The notes under the pieces were generated by a model. The model saw only the letters and a list, made by a program, of their open reading frames with translations. It made no database searches and was not told the origin of the DNA. A DNA stretch of 64,000 nucleotides from DASQHW01 sp963837155. Lineage in GTDB: Bacteria > Actinomycetota > Acidimicrobiia > IMCC26256 > PALSA-610. The position numbers were made by a program, and so were the translations under genes. Shown here piece after piece: positions 53,583 through 62,722 of the stretch (the first letter of the stretch is position 1; the number at the start of each line of letters is the position of its first letter). Location of the stretch: positions 434,001 to 498,000 of the forward strand of contig CAWIMB010000001.1 of assembly GCA_963837155.1 (NCBI GenBank). The letters run 5' to 3'.

Positions 53583-54071
53583 ATGTCGAAGCCTGCCTCG
53601 ACTGTTGACGACATCCCCGTCGCGCACACTCCGCCGGGCGGTTACGGCGACGAGTTCCCACCACCGATCCTCGCTTCGTGCACGGAGCCACTGATTGACG
53701 GCGCGCCTGACCTGCGCGGGCTCTGGCGTGTCGTGAGCGTCGACGTGAAGGGAGAACCCGCGCCCGACACGCACCCGGCATTCGGCACCGTGCAGCGGAT
53801 CGAACAACGCGGCAACCGGCTGGTCGTCACCGCCAGCGGTGTCATCCACGACATGCGCTGCGACGGCACCGAGGCGAACGGTGTGCACGATGTGATGCAG
53901 GTCGACTTCACCACTGAGATCACGGTCGCGGCTTCGTACGAGCACGGGGTGCACGTGCTGCGCCCGAAGGGTCTCCCCGATGTCGTCGTGACCCGAGCCC
54001 TCGATGGCGACCAGATGGTGTGGAACTACGCGGGCGTCTTCACCGCACGCCTCGATCGCATCAGTGCGTAG
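53583..54071 (+). CDS. Small lipocalin-like hypothetical protein
   Basis: 162 residues. Beta-rich: DLRGLWRVVSVDVKGEPAP, GTVQRIEQRGNRLVVTASGV, HVLRPKGLPDVVVTRALDGD, VWNYAGVFTARLDRI, a lipocalin/FABP-like strand pattern. No signal peptide. ATG 53583 starts it. Its stop overlaps the start of the siderophore-interacting protein gene, suggesting a shared transcript. Confidence 0.68.
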   Translation: MSKPASTVDDIPVAHTPPGGYGDEFPPPILASCTEPLIDGAPDLRGLWRVVSVDVKGEPAPDTHPAFGTVQRIEQRGNRLVVTASGVIHDMRCDGTEANGVHDVMQVDFTTEITVAASYEHGVHVLRPKGLPDVVVTRALDGDQMVWNYAGVFTARLDRISA

Positions 54072-54874
54072 GTCCGAACCCGCTTCGCCAATCGCCGGCG
54101 GCCGGCGCGAGCCGCCGCAGTTTCGCCACGTATCGGTCCGCCGTGTCACGCGCCTCAGCCCGCACATGGTTCGCGTCACGTTGACCGGCGCGCAGCTCGA
54201 AGGCTTGACGGTCGAGCAACCAGCCGCGAGTGTGCGCCTGCTGTTCCCGACGCGGGCAACAAACGAAGTCGTGGTCCCGACGTGGCGCGGCAACGAGTTC
54301 CTCCTGCCCGACGGGCGACGACCGCTGATCCGCACGGTCACGCCGCGCCGGGTCGATCCCGAACGTCTCGAGCTCGACCTCGAGATCGTGTTGCACGGCA
54401 CCGGCGTCGCGTCGCAGTGGGCCGAAGCGGCCGAGCCGGGATACCTGGCGGCAATCTCTGGGCCCGGCCGCGGCTACACCGTCGATCGAAGCGCGCCCGC
54501 GTTCTTGCTCGCCGGTGACGAAACCGCGATCCCGGCAATCAGCCAGCTCCTCGAGGTGCTTCCCGTGCCGACGCCAGTACAGGTACACATCGAGGTCGCG
54601 CATCCCGACGCGCTGGCTCGCGCTTCCTGATCGGACCGGCACGACCGTCGCCTGGCACGACCTCCCGCCCTGGGCGTCTCCGGGCGATGCATTCGTCGCC
54701 GCGCTCCGCACCGCCGACTTCGACGCCGACACAGCCCTGTGGGTCGCCGGCGAAGCTGCCGCGGTGCAGCGCGTGCGCCGCTACCTGTTCGAGGAGCGAA
54801 AGGTGCCGCGTGCGCGAGCGACGGTGCGCGGATACTGGAAGCACGGGCGGAGCGGCGACGCCGAAAGTACGTGA
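54064..54874 (+). CDS. Siderophore-interacting protein (FAD ferric reductase), one frame break
   Basis: From GTG 54064: PQFRHVSVRRVTRLSPHMVR, PLIRTVTPRRVDPERLELD (the RxYTxR-like FAD motif of the SIP family), LLAGDETAIPAISQLLEVLP. Near 54605 the frame changes and the C-terminal part WVAGEAAAVQRVRRYLFEER, RARATVRGYWKHGRS completes it at 54874, the standard SIP ending. Releases iron from siderophores by reduction. The break looks like an indel. Confidence 0.85.
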
Positions 54875-54887
54875 GCCGGAGGTGGAG

Positions 54888-55451
54888 ATGTCATTCTGGC
54901 CGGGGTCAATGAAGCGTCGTCACCATCACCTGCATCGCCTCGCGTTGTCAGCGCTCGCGATCGCGCTGCTCGCGAGTTGCGGGAGTTCGTCGAAGCCGAA
55001 GGCAACGACGACGCCCAACACCGAACCCTCGATCGAGACGTCAACCACGCCGACGACTGCCGCCCCGCAGGCGACGTCGGTCAATCCGTGCGATCTTGTG
55101 TCGCGAGAGGACGCGCAGACTGCAATCGGGACGGCGTTGAATCCGAAGATCCTGGCCGGTCCGGAAGGTGAACAAAGCTGTACGTACAGCGGCCCGCCGA
55201 GCGGCCCGACCGCTCAGGTCGAAGTGTTCGCCGGGCCCGGTGCGAAGAAATACATGGACATCGATCAGACCCTCGGACACGTGATCACACCGGTCGACGG
55301 CATCGGTGACGAGGCGTACAGCGAAGAGTTCAACATCTTCTTTCGCAAGGGCACGAACTGGGTCGCGATCCGCTTGACGAGCCTCGACGATCCCGCAACG
55401 TTCGCGCCGAAACTCGAAGACCTCGCCCGCAGCGTCGTCGCCAAGTTGTGA
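54888..55451 (+). CDS. Lipoprotein (DUF3558-like)
   Basis: 187 residues: signal helix LHRLALSALAIALLASCGSS with lipobox Cys, Thr/Pro linker, then NPCDLVSREDAQTAIGTAL, SCTYSG and DGIGDEAYSEEFNIFFRKG, the plan of DUF3558-type actinobacterial lipoproteins. ATG 54888 follows GGAGGTGGAG. Function unknown. Confidence 0.8.
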   Translation: MSFWPGSMKRRHHHLHRLALSALAIALLASCGSSSKPKATTTPNTEPSIETSTTPTTAAPQATSVNPCDLVSREDAQTAIGTALNPKILAGPEGEQSCTYSGPPSGPTAQVEVFAGPGAKKYMDIDQTLGHVITPVDGIGDEAYSEEFNIFFRKGTNWVAIRLTSLDDPATFAPKLEDLARSVVAKL

Positions 55452-55457
55452 ACACGC

Positions 55458-56699
55458 TCAGAGCTCGGACGAGACGCCGTAGCGCGCCTGGTAGCCGGCG
55501 AACCGCGTCCGGGTCTCGGCGAGGTCGAGGCCGGTGTCGGCGAAGTCGTAGTCGTGACGGCCGTGGCGGCCGCGTGGCCTCGCTTCGAGATACGTGCGCA
55601 TGCGCTGCTCGGCGTCGACGCCGAGCTCGGCACCGGCCCGTTCGTAGACCGCGCGGATCGTGCGCCACGGATCGCCGACAAGGTCCTCGAAACGCACGTC
55701 GATGATCCGGTCGTCGGGAAGCGTGCCGTCATCGCGCCAACGCATGACGAGATCCATCGCGGTTGCCGTGCCGTATACCGCGCTCTTCACGACGGCGTCC
55801 ACGTCGACGGTGTCGCTGTGCATCCAGCGCAGCGTGGCCATCAGGCTCACGAGCGAGGGCAGCACCTTCAGCGGATCACGATGCGTCAGCACGACGTACG
55901 CGTCGGGGTATTCCGCGAAGAACGCCGGGAGCTTGCCGAGGTACGACGGCGACTTCAGCACCCAACGTTCACCGGGGCAGCGCCACTGGAGGAGCTGCAG
56001 GAATCGCCGGTGGGCGTGAAACACGGGCGCGAGATCGGCCCGCGCCAACCAACGGCCGTAGCTCGGCACTGGATACGAGCCCATGAGGTGATCGGACGCG
56101 AACTCGAGCATGTCGATCAGCGGGTCCTCGTTGGGAACGTCGCCGCCGTTCTCGTGCATCGTGCGGTATTCGGGTGCGATGAGATGCCAGAACGTGTACT
56201 CCTGATCAGCGGCGGCGATGCGCGGGTCGGTCGCGTACGTCGCGCGTTCGGGAGGTGGGCACGGATGCAGCAGCTCCCAGGTGCGCGCAACACGATGCGC
56301 GGGATCCTGGGCGAGCAGCTCGTGAAGGATCGACGTGCCGGATCGGCCGGTGCCCACGACCAGCACGGGCGACTCGATGCGTTCATCGAGGATGTCCGGA
56401 TGTTGCGCGAGCGTCGCGCGAACCTCCAAGCGGTTCACGAGCGCCCGCACGATGTCGTCGCGCGCCATGATCCGGCCGAGCAGATGGAGGTCCGCCTCTT
56501 CCTCGAGCGCCTGCACGAATATGCGCAGCGCCTCCTGCCAACCACCGTCGCCGAAGTCATCGAGGCCTGTCGCGTCACGCGCGGCGCTGAGCAGCGAGTC
56601 CTCGTCAAGTGAAACGAGGGCGGAAGGAGCGCCGAGCTGGCGCCCGAACGCGTTGAGCTCCGCGACCCACTGCGGACGCGGCGCCGGCGACCAGACCAT
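55458..56699 (-). CDS. Sulfotransferase family protein
   Basis: 413 residues of the Sulfotransfer_3 type: ESPVLVVGTGRSGTSILHEL (PAPS loop), WVLKSPSYLGKLPAFFAEYP, YVVLTHRDPLKVLPSLVSLM (3'-phosphate site). The N-terminal 100 residues are helical and typical of the actinobacterial subgroup. It lies 3 bases after the DUF1214 stop, so both are one unit. Acceptor unknown, probably a lipid or steroid-like compound. Confidence 0.87.
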   Translation of the reverse strand: MVWSPAPRPQWVAELNAFGRQLGAPSALVSLDEDSLLSAARDATGLDDFGDGGWQEALRIFVQALEEEADLHLLGRIMARDDIVRALVNRLEVRATLAQHPDILDERIESPVLVVGTGRSGTSILHELLAQDPAHRVARTWELLHPCPPPERATYATDPRIAAADQEYTFWHLIAPEYRTMHENGGDVPNEDPLIDMLEFASDHLMGSYPVPSYGRWLARADLAPVFHAHRRFLQLLQWRCPGERWVLKSPSYLGKLPAFFAEYPDAYVVLTHRDPLKVLPSLVSLMATLRWMHSDTVDVDAVVKSAVYGTATAMDLVMRWRDDGTLPDDRIIDVRFEDLVGDPWRTIRAVYERAGAELGVDAEQRMRTYLEARPRGRHGRHDYDFADTGLDLAETRTRFAGYQARYGVSSEL

Positions 56700-56702
56700 G
56701 GG

Positions 56703-57863
56703 TCAGAGATAACGCGCCAACACGGCGGCGCGGCGCCACGCCAGCTGTTCGCGTCGTGCGTCCGCATCGACGACTGGGTGCGCGGCCGGGAGATGCTCAC
56801 GCAACCTTGCCAGCGGCACGACGCGCGACTCGGGAACGGGGCGCGAGCGCGTGCCGATTGAGCGGTACACCAGCATGCCTTCGGGCTGACCTTCGGTGTC
56901 GATCCAGTTGGGAACACCCGGGTCATCGTGCGCGAGCACGAGCCGTATGCGCCCATCGTCATCGGCGGCGGCCTGCACCATGTTCAGGCTCGTCTGCCGA
57001 TTGGCGAAGTCGCCCGAATCGAGCCGAAAGCGATGGTGCACGGTCCAGCCCCAGTAGTCGGCGTCGGGGCGGTCGGTCACAATGAGCAACGCCTGGTCGC
57101 GGTCGAGGTCCCACCAGGCTGCGCCGTAACCGATCGTGGGCGCACCTCCTCTCGGGGTCGTCGGCGGTGTAACGGCATTGTGCGGCAACCGTTCCCGCGC
57201 CCGCTCCACATACACGCACCAGTATTCGATCGACCGTTCGCACCACGTGGCCGCGCGGTCGAGTGCGTCCGAAAGCCGCCGCGCCGTGGGTTGCGCAGGC
57301 GGCGTGCCACGCGTGTCGACACGTTCGATCGTGAGCGTCGCGACGCGGTCGTGTTCCCAATCACAGAGATACTGGCGCACCAACAACATCCGAGCGTCGG
57401 GATGGGACGCGATCCAGTTGTGGTCGTGTCGATCGGGCGAGATCCAGAGCTCCAATGACCCGTCGGGCGCGACGTCAAGTTCGGCCAGCGTGTGCTCACC
57501 GAAGACGCCGTATCGATCAAGGTGCATGTCGCCCTCGACGAGCGAGAGGATCGCGGCGCGCACCCCGACGACGTTGCCGGCAACGCGGTATGTCGCCGCC
57601 GGATCGATTGCCGCACGCGTGTAGACGTTGTCGGGGTTCGGGCCACCCCATTGCACCCACGGCTCCTCGTAACGATGAAACGTCGGGTGCATTGCATCAG
57701 CATGCTCGAGCTCACCCTGGAGTGACATGACAACTTGGCGCGCGAGGTGTCGCATGCAATTCGCGTGATCGGCCTCGGACTGCGGAAACGGTTCCGCGCC
57801 GAGGCGCTCGCCGATCGCGCCGAGCCGTTCGCAGAATTGTTGCCACACCTGCGTGACATCCAT
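56703..57863 (-). CDS. DUF1214 domain protein
   Basis: 386 residues from ATG 57863 (57905 possible). PDNVYTRAAIDPAATYRVAG and DRPDADYWGWTVHHRF, FANRQTSLNMVQA are typical of DUF1214-containing proteins that pair with sulfotransferases. Function unknown. No signal peptide. Confidence 0.78.
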   Translation of the reverse strand: MDVTQVWQQFCERLGAIGERLGAEPFPQSEADHANCMRHLARQVVMSLQGELEHADAMHPTFHRYEEPWVQWGGPNPDNVYTRAAIDPAATYRVAGNVVGVRAAILSLVEGDMHLDRYGVFGEHTLAELDVAPDGSLELWISPDRHDHNWIASHPDARMLLVRQYLCDWEHDRVATLTIERVDTRGTPPAQPTARRLSDALDRAATWCERSIEYWCVYVERARERLPHNAVTPPTTPRGGAPTIGYGAAWWDLDRDQALLIVTDRPDADYWGWTVHHRFRLDSGDFANRQTSLNMVQAAADDDGRIRLVLAHDDPGVPNWIDTEGQPEGMLVYRSIGTRSRPVPESRVVPLARLREHLPAAHPVVDADARREQLAWRRAAVLARYL

Positions 57864-57925
57864 GGCCTCATCGCCCACGCAGTCATCCTTGCAGGAACCA
57901 GCCATCAGTACGGTCTGGAAGGAAA

Positions 57926-58126
57926 TCAGTCGAACGAGAGCAGGTCGCCGGGCTGGCACCCGAGCACTTCACACAACGCTTCGAGGGTCGAGAAGCGCAC
58001 GGCGCGCGCTTTGCCGGTCTTGAGGATCGACAGATTCGCCAGCGTGATCCCGACGGCCTCGGACAGTTCCGTCAGCGTCATCTCGCGTTCCGCGAGGATG
58101 TCGTCGAGGTGCACGCTGATCGGCAC
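57926..58126 (-). CDS. XRE-family small HTH regulator
   Basis: 66 residues, almost only a Cro/C1-type helix-turn-helix: LDDILAEREMTLTELSEAVG, ITLANLSILKTGKARAVRFS, LEALCEVLGCQPGDLLS. Three bases after the DUF2975 gene; DUF2975-XRE pairs are a recurrent module in which the membrane protein is thought to signal to the regulator. It probably acts on the palindromes upstream of the pair. Confidence 0.9.
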   Translation of the reverse strand: MPISVHLDDILAEREMTLTELSEAVGITLANLSILKTGKARAVRFSTLEALCEVLGCQPGDLLSFD

Positions 58127-58129
58127 GAC

Positions 58130-58813
58130 TTAGATCGTCGTCCGCTCGAGCTCTCGCAGCGCCGCGCCCTCACGGAACACCTCCGCGAGTGCGAGCAGTC
58201 CCAACACGGCGGTCACGACGAGCAGCCAACCCGGCGTCGGAATACGTACGTGCATCGGCTCGTCCGCTTCCATCGTGTGGTTGACGATCGCGGCCGTCAC
58301 GCGCGCGACGATCACCGCGGCAACCCCGAGGCCGGCAATCCAGCGCAAACGATTTGCGTTGCGCGGATCGAAGGGGTCGCCGGCACGCGCGGTCTGCACG
58401 ATCCGACGCAAGTTCGCGAGTCCGAACCACGAGATCGCGAGGAGCGCAACGATCGCGACCGCGAGGACGACACGCGTGTCGGTGTCGTGGAGCCCGACGC
58501 GGACCTTCGTGTCGATGTTCAACGGGTCGCCGAGGCTCTTGCCCTCGCGCCCGAACGGGAAGTTGTAGTACTCCACGTTGTGACCGTCAGCGACACCAAT
58601 CGCCCGCCCGTCGGCGAACGTCACGCGGTAGGTCGGGTCGAGCCGGGCGTCGAGCGAGAACTCGCCGTGACCAGCGAGCCCGAGAACCAACAGCGGTGCC
58701 AAGAGCAACGTCATGAGCAGCAGAACAAAGGCCGCCGCTCGCAACAGCCAGTCGAAGAACTTCAACCCCACGTGCGAGGAACGCACGCCCACCGGATCCT
58801 CCGAAGTGTTCAT
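58130..58813 (-). CDS. DUF2975 membrane protein
   Basis: 227 residues, four membrane helices (AAAFVLLLMTLLLAPLLVLG, VVLAVAIVALLAISWFGL, WIAGLGVAAVIVARVTAAIV, GWLLVVTAVLGLLALAEVF) with GDPFDPRNANRLRWI, the DUF2975 signature, and an extracytoplasmic loop between helices 1 and 2. Forms a pair with the XRE gene. Confidence 0.87.
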   Translation of the reverse strand: MNTSEDPVGVRSSHVGLKFFDWLLRAAAFVLLLMTLLLAPLLVLGLAGHGEFSLDARLDPTYRVTFADGRAIGVADGHNVEYYNFPFGREGKSLGDPLNIDTKVRVGLHDTDTRVVLAVAIVALLAISWFGLANLRRIVQTARAGDPFDPRNANRLRWIAGLGVAAVIVARVTAAIVNHTMEADEPMHVRIPTPGWLLVVTAVLGLLALAEVFREGAALRELERTTI

Positions 58814-58855
58814 ATCGAAAAACGATAAGCCATCTCCTTATCGATTGTCAATAAG
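58813..58855. promoter_or_regulatory. Palindromes and promoter upstream of DUF2975-xre
   Basis: TATCG-AAAAA-CGATA (58813-58827) touches the DUF2975 start codon, and CTTAT...ATAAG (58837-58855) lies 10 bases further. On the minus strand TTGACA (58852-58847) is followed after 17 bases by TTATCG. An AT-rich island, probably the autoregulated promoter of the pair. The 100 bases onward to 58955 show nothing more. Confidence 0.55.
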
Positions 58856-58955
58856 AAAAGGGGCGACAGATCACGACCGGGTTTGCGACATCCTGACCTT
58901 GGAAATGGCACCGTACGAGCGCGGGGCAGGTGTGGGCGGCGGGGAGGCACGTCCG

Positions 58956-61166
58956 ATGACCGTTTCCGACACGCCCGCCCGGCCTGACGCGGCCGAACCA
59001 CCCGCCGGCCGGCCGCCGGGCATGACCCGGCGGCGCTTCCTCGCCTACACGCTCGCGGCGCCGACGCTCACGATGGCCGTTCGGCTGGGGTGGGACACGG
59101 GATGGCCCGAGGGCGCGGCCGCGGCGCCCGGTGGCATCACCGACGTCTTCGACTTGACCGACGCGCTCGTGCTCGCCGCGGCACCGACCGTGCACAACCT
59201 CGTGGTCGAAGTCACCGAGGACAACCACGTCGTGATGCAGCTCCCACGCGCCGAGGTCGGGCAGGGCATCACCACCGCGATCGCAATGGTGCTGGCCGAG
59301 GAGCTCGACGCCCGCCTCGTCGACGTCGACATGCGCCTCCAGGACGCGACTCCGGCCAACCTCTTCAACCAGCTCACCGGTGGCTCGGCGTCGATCAGCG
59401 TGCTCTATGAGCCGGTGCGCACGGTTGCGGCCGCGATGCGAGCGCGGCTCGTGACCGCCGCCGCGAACCAGTGGCATGTTCCGGCAAACACATTGCGGAC
59501 GCACGACACGATGGTGATCGCGCCCGACGGCCGCACGGCGACCTACGGATCACTGTCGAAGGCGGCCGCCCAGGTTGTGGCACCGGGCGTGGACCCGGCG
59601 CCCAAGGACCCAACCGAGTTCGCAGTCATCGGCCAAGCAACGACCCGGATCGACGCGCGCGACATTGTCACGGGCCGTGCGCAGTACACCCTCGATCTTG
59701 ACGTCGCGGGCGCGAAGCCAACGGTCGTCGCCCGCCCGCCGACCCTCGGAGGAACGGTCGCCTCGGTCGACACCGCCGCGGCGACCGCGATGCCCGGTGT
59801 GCTCGCAGTCACGACGATCCCGACGGGTGTAGCCGTCGTCGCCGAGACGTTCCACTACGCGCTCCAGGCCCGAGACGCGCTGACGATCGCGTGGAATCCG
59901 GGCCCGGCCGCCGGTGTGTCCGACGCGCAAATCCGCACCCAGCTGGAGGCGGCGACACTGCCGTTCGTCGCGCCCTCGCTCGGTTCACCGGTCGACGGCG
60001 TCTTCAACTTTGCCTTCGTGAGTCACGCGCCGCTCGAGACGATGGTCGCGATCGCCGACGTGCGCGCCGGCTGGGCCGAGTTGTGGTTCCCGTCGAAGTC
60101 GCCGAACGCCGCCAAGGCCGCGATCGCTGCGGCCATCGGTCTGCCGGAGGATGCCGTGACCTGTCACGTCATCCGCTCGGGCGGCTCGTTCGGACGCCGC
60201 TTGTTCTTCGACCCCGCGGTTGAGGCTGCGCAGATCTCGCAACGCACGGGCCGGCCCGTGAAGCTGTTGTACACGCGCGCCGACGACATGCACCACGGAC
60301 GGATGCGTCCGGTCAGCCACCACAAGGTTCGCGCGACAACTCTTTTGGGCTCGGTGCGCACGTACGAACACCGGGTGGCGACCGCGCCGCTCGACCTCCG
60401 CCATGGCTTGGGCGACGCGCTCACCGCGGCCGGCGCCAACACCTACCCGGGCGGCACGTCGCAGACGATCTTCCATCTCACCCAGAAGATGCCGTACGAC
60501 TTCGGTGTCGAGACCTATCTCTTGAACGAAGTTCCACTCGTCGTGCCGACGAGCAGCTGGCGGTCCGTGTACTCGGGGACGGTCGCAGTCGCCGACGAGA
60601 TCATGGTCGACGAGATCGCCCGCAAGCTCGGACGTGACCCGCTGGCCTTCCGGCAAGCGACGGTCTCGGATCCGCGCGGACGCGCCGTGCTCGACAAGGT
60701 CGCGGGCGTAGGCCAGTGGGGCCGCACGATGCCGCGCGGGTTCGCCCAAGGCGTCGGCATGCACGACGAGTATCACAGCTTTGTCGCGTACCTCGTCGAG
60801 ATCGACGCGCGCGATGCGGCCGCGCCGCGTGTCACCAAGGTCGTGGTCGCCGCCGACGTCGGCCGGTGTGTCAACCCGCGTGGGCTGGAAGCGCAGCTGA
60901 TTGGTGTCACGAGCGACGCGATCTCGGCGGTCTTGCAAGCCGGCAATCACATCGACAACGGCGCCGTGCGCGAGTCGAGTTACACGGACTTCAAGTGGGC
61001 CCGCATGCGGCACAGTCCGCCGAAGATCGAGGTGCACATCATGGCGCCCACCGGCGAGCCCGGAGGCGCGGGCGAGCTCGGATACCCCGCGGCGGCGGCC
61101 GCGATCGCCAACGCGTACGCCCGCGCGACGAACACCAAGCCCCGCAACTTCCCGATCGCCGGCTGA
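58956..61166 (+). CDS. Molybdenum hydroxylase large subunit (IorB-like)
   Basis: 736 residues. A Tat-like signal MTRRRFLAYTLAAPTLTMAV starts at residue 23. The catalytic domains follow: LPRAEVGQGITTAIAMVLAE, NLFNQLTGGSASI, VIRSGGSFGRRLFFD, and GEPGGAGELGYPAAAAAIAN, the molybdenum-site Glu loop. This is the isoquinoline 1-oxidoreductase beta-subunit type, also close to nicotinate and aldehyde dehydrogenases; the true substrate is unknown. ATG 58956 follows GGGGAGG by 9 bases. Confidence 0.9.
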   Translation: MTVSDTPARPDAAEPPAGRPPGMTRRRFLAYTLAAPTLTMAVRLGWDTGWPEGAAAAPGGITDVFDLTDALVLAAAPTVHNLVVEVTEDNHVVMQLPRAEVGQGITTAIAMVLAEELDARLVDVDMRLQDATPANLFNQLTGGSASISVLYEPVRTVAAAMRARLVTAAANQWHVPANTLRTHDTMVIAPDGRTATYGSLSKAAAQVVAPGVDPAPKDPTEFAVIGQATTRIDARDIVTGRAQYTLDLDVAGAKPTVVARPPTLGGTVASVDTAAATAMPGVLAVTTIPTGVAVVAETFHYALQARDALTIAWNPGPAAGVSDAQIRTQLEAATLPFVAPSLGSPVDGVFNFAFVSHAPLETMVAIADVRAGWAELWFPSKSPNAAKAAIAAAIGLPEDAVTCHVIRSGGSFGRRLFFDPAVEAAQISQRTGRPVKLLYTRADDMHHGRMRPVSHHKVRATTLLGSVRTYEHRVATAPLDLRHGLGDALTAAGANTYPGGTSQTIFHLTQKMPYDFGVETYLLNEVPLVVPTSSWRSVYSGTVAVADEIMVDEIARKLGRDPLAFRQATVSDPRGRAVLDKVAGVGQWGRTMPRGFAQGVGMHDEYHSFVAYLVEIDARDAAAPRVTKVVVAADVGRCVNPRGLEAQLIGVTSDAISAVLQAGNHIDNGAVRESSYTDFKWARMRHSPPKIEVHIMAPTGEPGGAGELGYPAAAAAIANAYARATNTKPRNFPIAG

Positions 61167-61178
61167 AGGAGCACCTCG

Positions 61179-61643
61179 ATGCCGACGCATACGTTCACGA
61201 TCAACGGCGAGCCCGTCACAGTCGACGCACCGGCCGATATGCCCCTGCTGTGGGTTCTGCGCGACCTGCTCGGCGTAACCGGTCCGAAGTACGGCTGCGG
61301 TGTGGGCGTGTGTCGCGCGTGCACCAGCCACCTCGACGGCGCCGCGTTCAACCCGTGCATCACGCCGGTCGGCGAGTGCGCGGGACAGCAGGTGACGACC
61401 ATCGAAGGCCTGGCCGCGGGCGACCAGCTGCATCCGGTGCAACAAGCGTGGCTCGATGTCGACGTCGCCCAGTGCGGCTTCTGTCAAGCCGGGCAGATCA
61501 TGGCCGCGGCCGCGTTGCTCGCGACGAACCCCAACCCGACCGACGCCGATATCGATGCGATCGAGAACGTGTGCCGGTGCGGCACGTACCCACGCATCCG
61601 AGAAGCGATCAAGCGCGCGGCGGCCGCGCGAGGATCTCTCTGA
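61179..61643 (+). CDS. (2Fe-2S) small subunit of molybdenum hydroxylase (IorA-like)
   Basis: 154 residues with both iron-sulfur clusters: plant-type YGCGVGVCRACTSHLDG and the second CGFCQAGQ...CRCGTYP. Partner of the preceding large subunit, 12 bases apart; electrons go from the Mo site through these clusters. No FAD subunit gene is present, as in Ior-type enzymes. No Tat signal, so it would be carried by its partner. Confidence 0.93.
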   Translation: MPTHTFTINGEPVTVDAPADMPLLWVLRDLLGVTGPKYGCGVGVCRACTSHLDGAAFNPCITPVGECAGQQVTTIEGLAAGDQLHPVQQAWLDVDVAQCGFCQAGQIMAAAALLATNPNPTDADIDAIENVCRCGTYPRIREAIKRAAAARGSL

Positions 61644-62601
61644 ACCAGTCGTTGACCCGCGTCGCCCACCACGAGGTCAACGCGCACGGGAATGCCATGA
61701 AACCGTGCGGCATGTCGGGGAGCACGGCGAGCTCCACCTCGTTGCCGGCGGCGGCCCAGCGGCCCGCGAGCATCAGCGTGTCGTCGAGCAGGTGATCGGC
61801 GGTACCGACGCTCATGAGTGCCGGCGGCAGGTCGCTGAGGTTCGCGAACGCGGGCGAGACCGCGGGATCTCGACGCTCGTCATCTCGCTTCCCGGGCAGG
61901 TAGCAGTCCGTGAAGAAGCTGATGCCAACTGGCTCGAGGATGTCGGGGCAATCGCTCGGGCGGATGCCACGTTGACTCGGGGAACGGCCCCAGTCGTACA
62001 CGCCGAACACGAGATTGGCACCGTCGACGCGATCGGCCACGCCGAGCTCGTCGCGGATGCGCAGCAGTACGGCCGCAGCCATGTACCCACCCGCCGACTC
62101 GCCGCCGATGAGCACGCGGTCGGTGCCGAACTCCGCCCCGCCGTGCTCGAGAAGCCAGCGGGCGACGACCATGCCGTCATCGGGACCGGCGGGATACGGA
62201 TGCTCGGGAGCCAATCGGTAGTCGACGGAGATGACCGCCATGTGATGGCGACGCGACACATCGCGATTGCCCAAGTCGTTCATCATCGGATGCCCGAGCA
62301 TCATGCCGCCACCGTGGAAGTGCAGGTAGACCACGCGTGCTTGCCCTTCGGGAAGGAACGCCCGGCACGGAATTCCGTCGATCACGCGCTCTTGCGCCTC
62401 CGGCACGGGCACATACGTCACCGCGAAGCGCTCTCGTTGAGCACGGGCGCGTTCGATGGGATCGGCAGACGGGGGTGCGGCCGTCCGGCCGAGGATCTCG
62501 TTGATGGCATCGAGCCCGCCGGCGACACACGCGCGTGCTTCCGCGCGCATCGCGTCGACCTCGGCCGGCCAGAGTTGGAGACTGCCGTCAGTCAGGGTCA
62601 T
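61609..62601 (-). CDS. Alpha/beta hydrolase, hormone-sensitive-lipase family
   Basis: 330 residues from ATG 62601. Oxyanion motif YLHFHGGGMMLG, nucleophile GGESAGGYMAA, Asp in SVGTADHLLDDT and His in LPDMPHGFMAFP. Hydrolyses short acyl esters; physiological substrate unknown. Its last 35 bases overlap the end of the convergent small subunit gene. Confidence 0.88.
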   Translation of the reverse strand: MTLTDGSLQLWPAEVDAMRAEARACVAGGLDAINEILGRTAAPPSADPIERARAQRERFAVTYVPVPEAQERVIDGIPCRAFLPEGQARVVYLHFHGGGMMLGHPMMNDLGNRDVSRRHHMAVISVDYRLAPEHPYPAGPDDGMVVARWLLEHGGAEFGTDRVLIGGESAGGYMAAAVLLRIRDELGVADRVDGANLVFGVYDWGRSPSQRGIRPSDCPDILEPVGISFFTDCYLPGKRDDERRDPAVSPAFANLSDLPPALMSVGTADHLLDDTLMLAGRWAAAGNEVELAVLPDMPHGFMAFPCALTSWWATRVNDWFREILARPPRA

Positions 62602-62722
62602 GAGCGCGATCGTGCCCCGAGGCGGCGCTCGGGCGCACGTCCGCGTGGTCTCAACCTTTTCGTGGCTTCCGGCATCTATACCGATATGGAAGGGTGGCAC
62701 CCATCCGCGCGGAAACTCTCTG

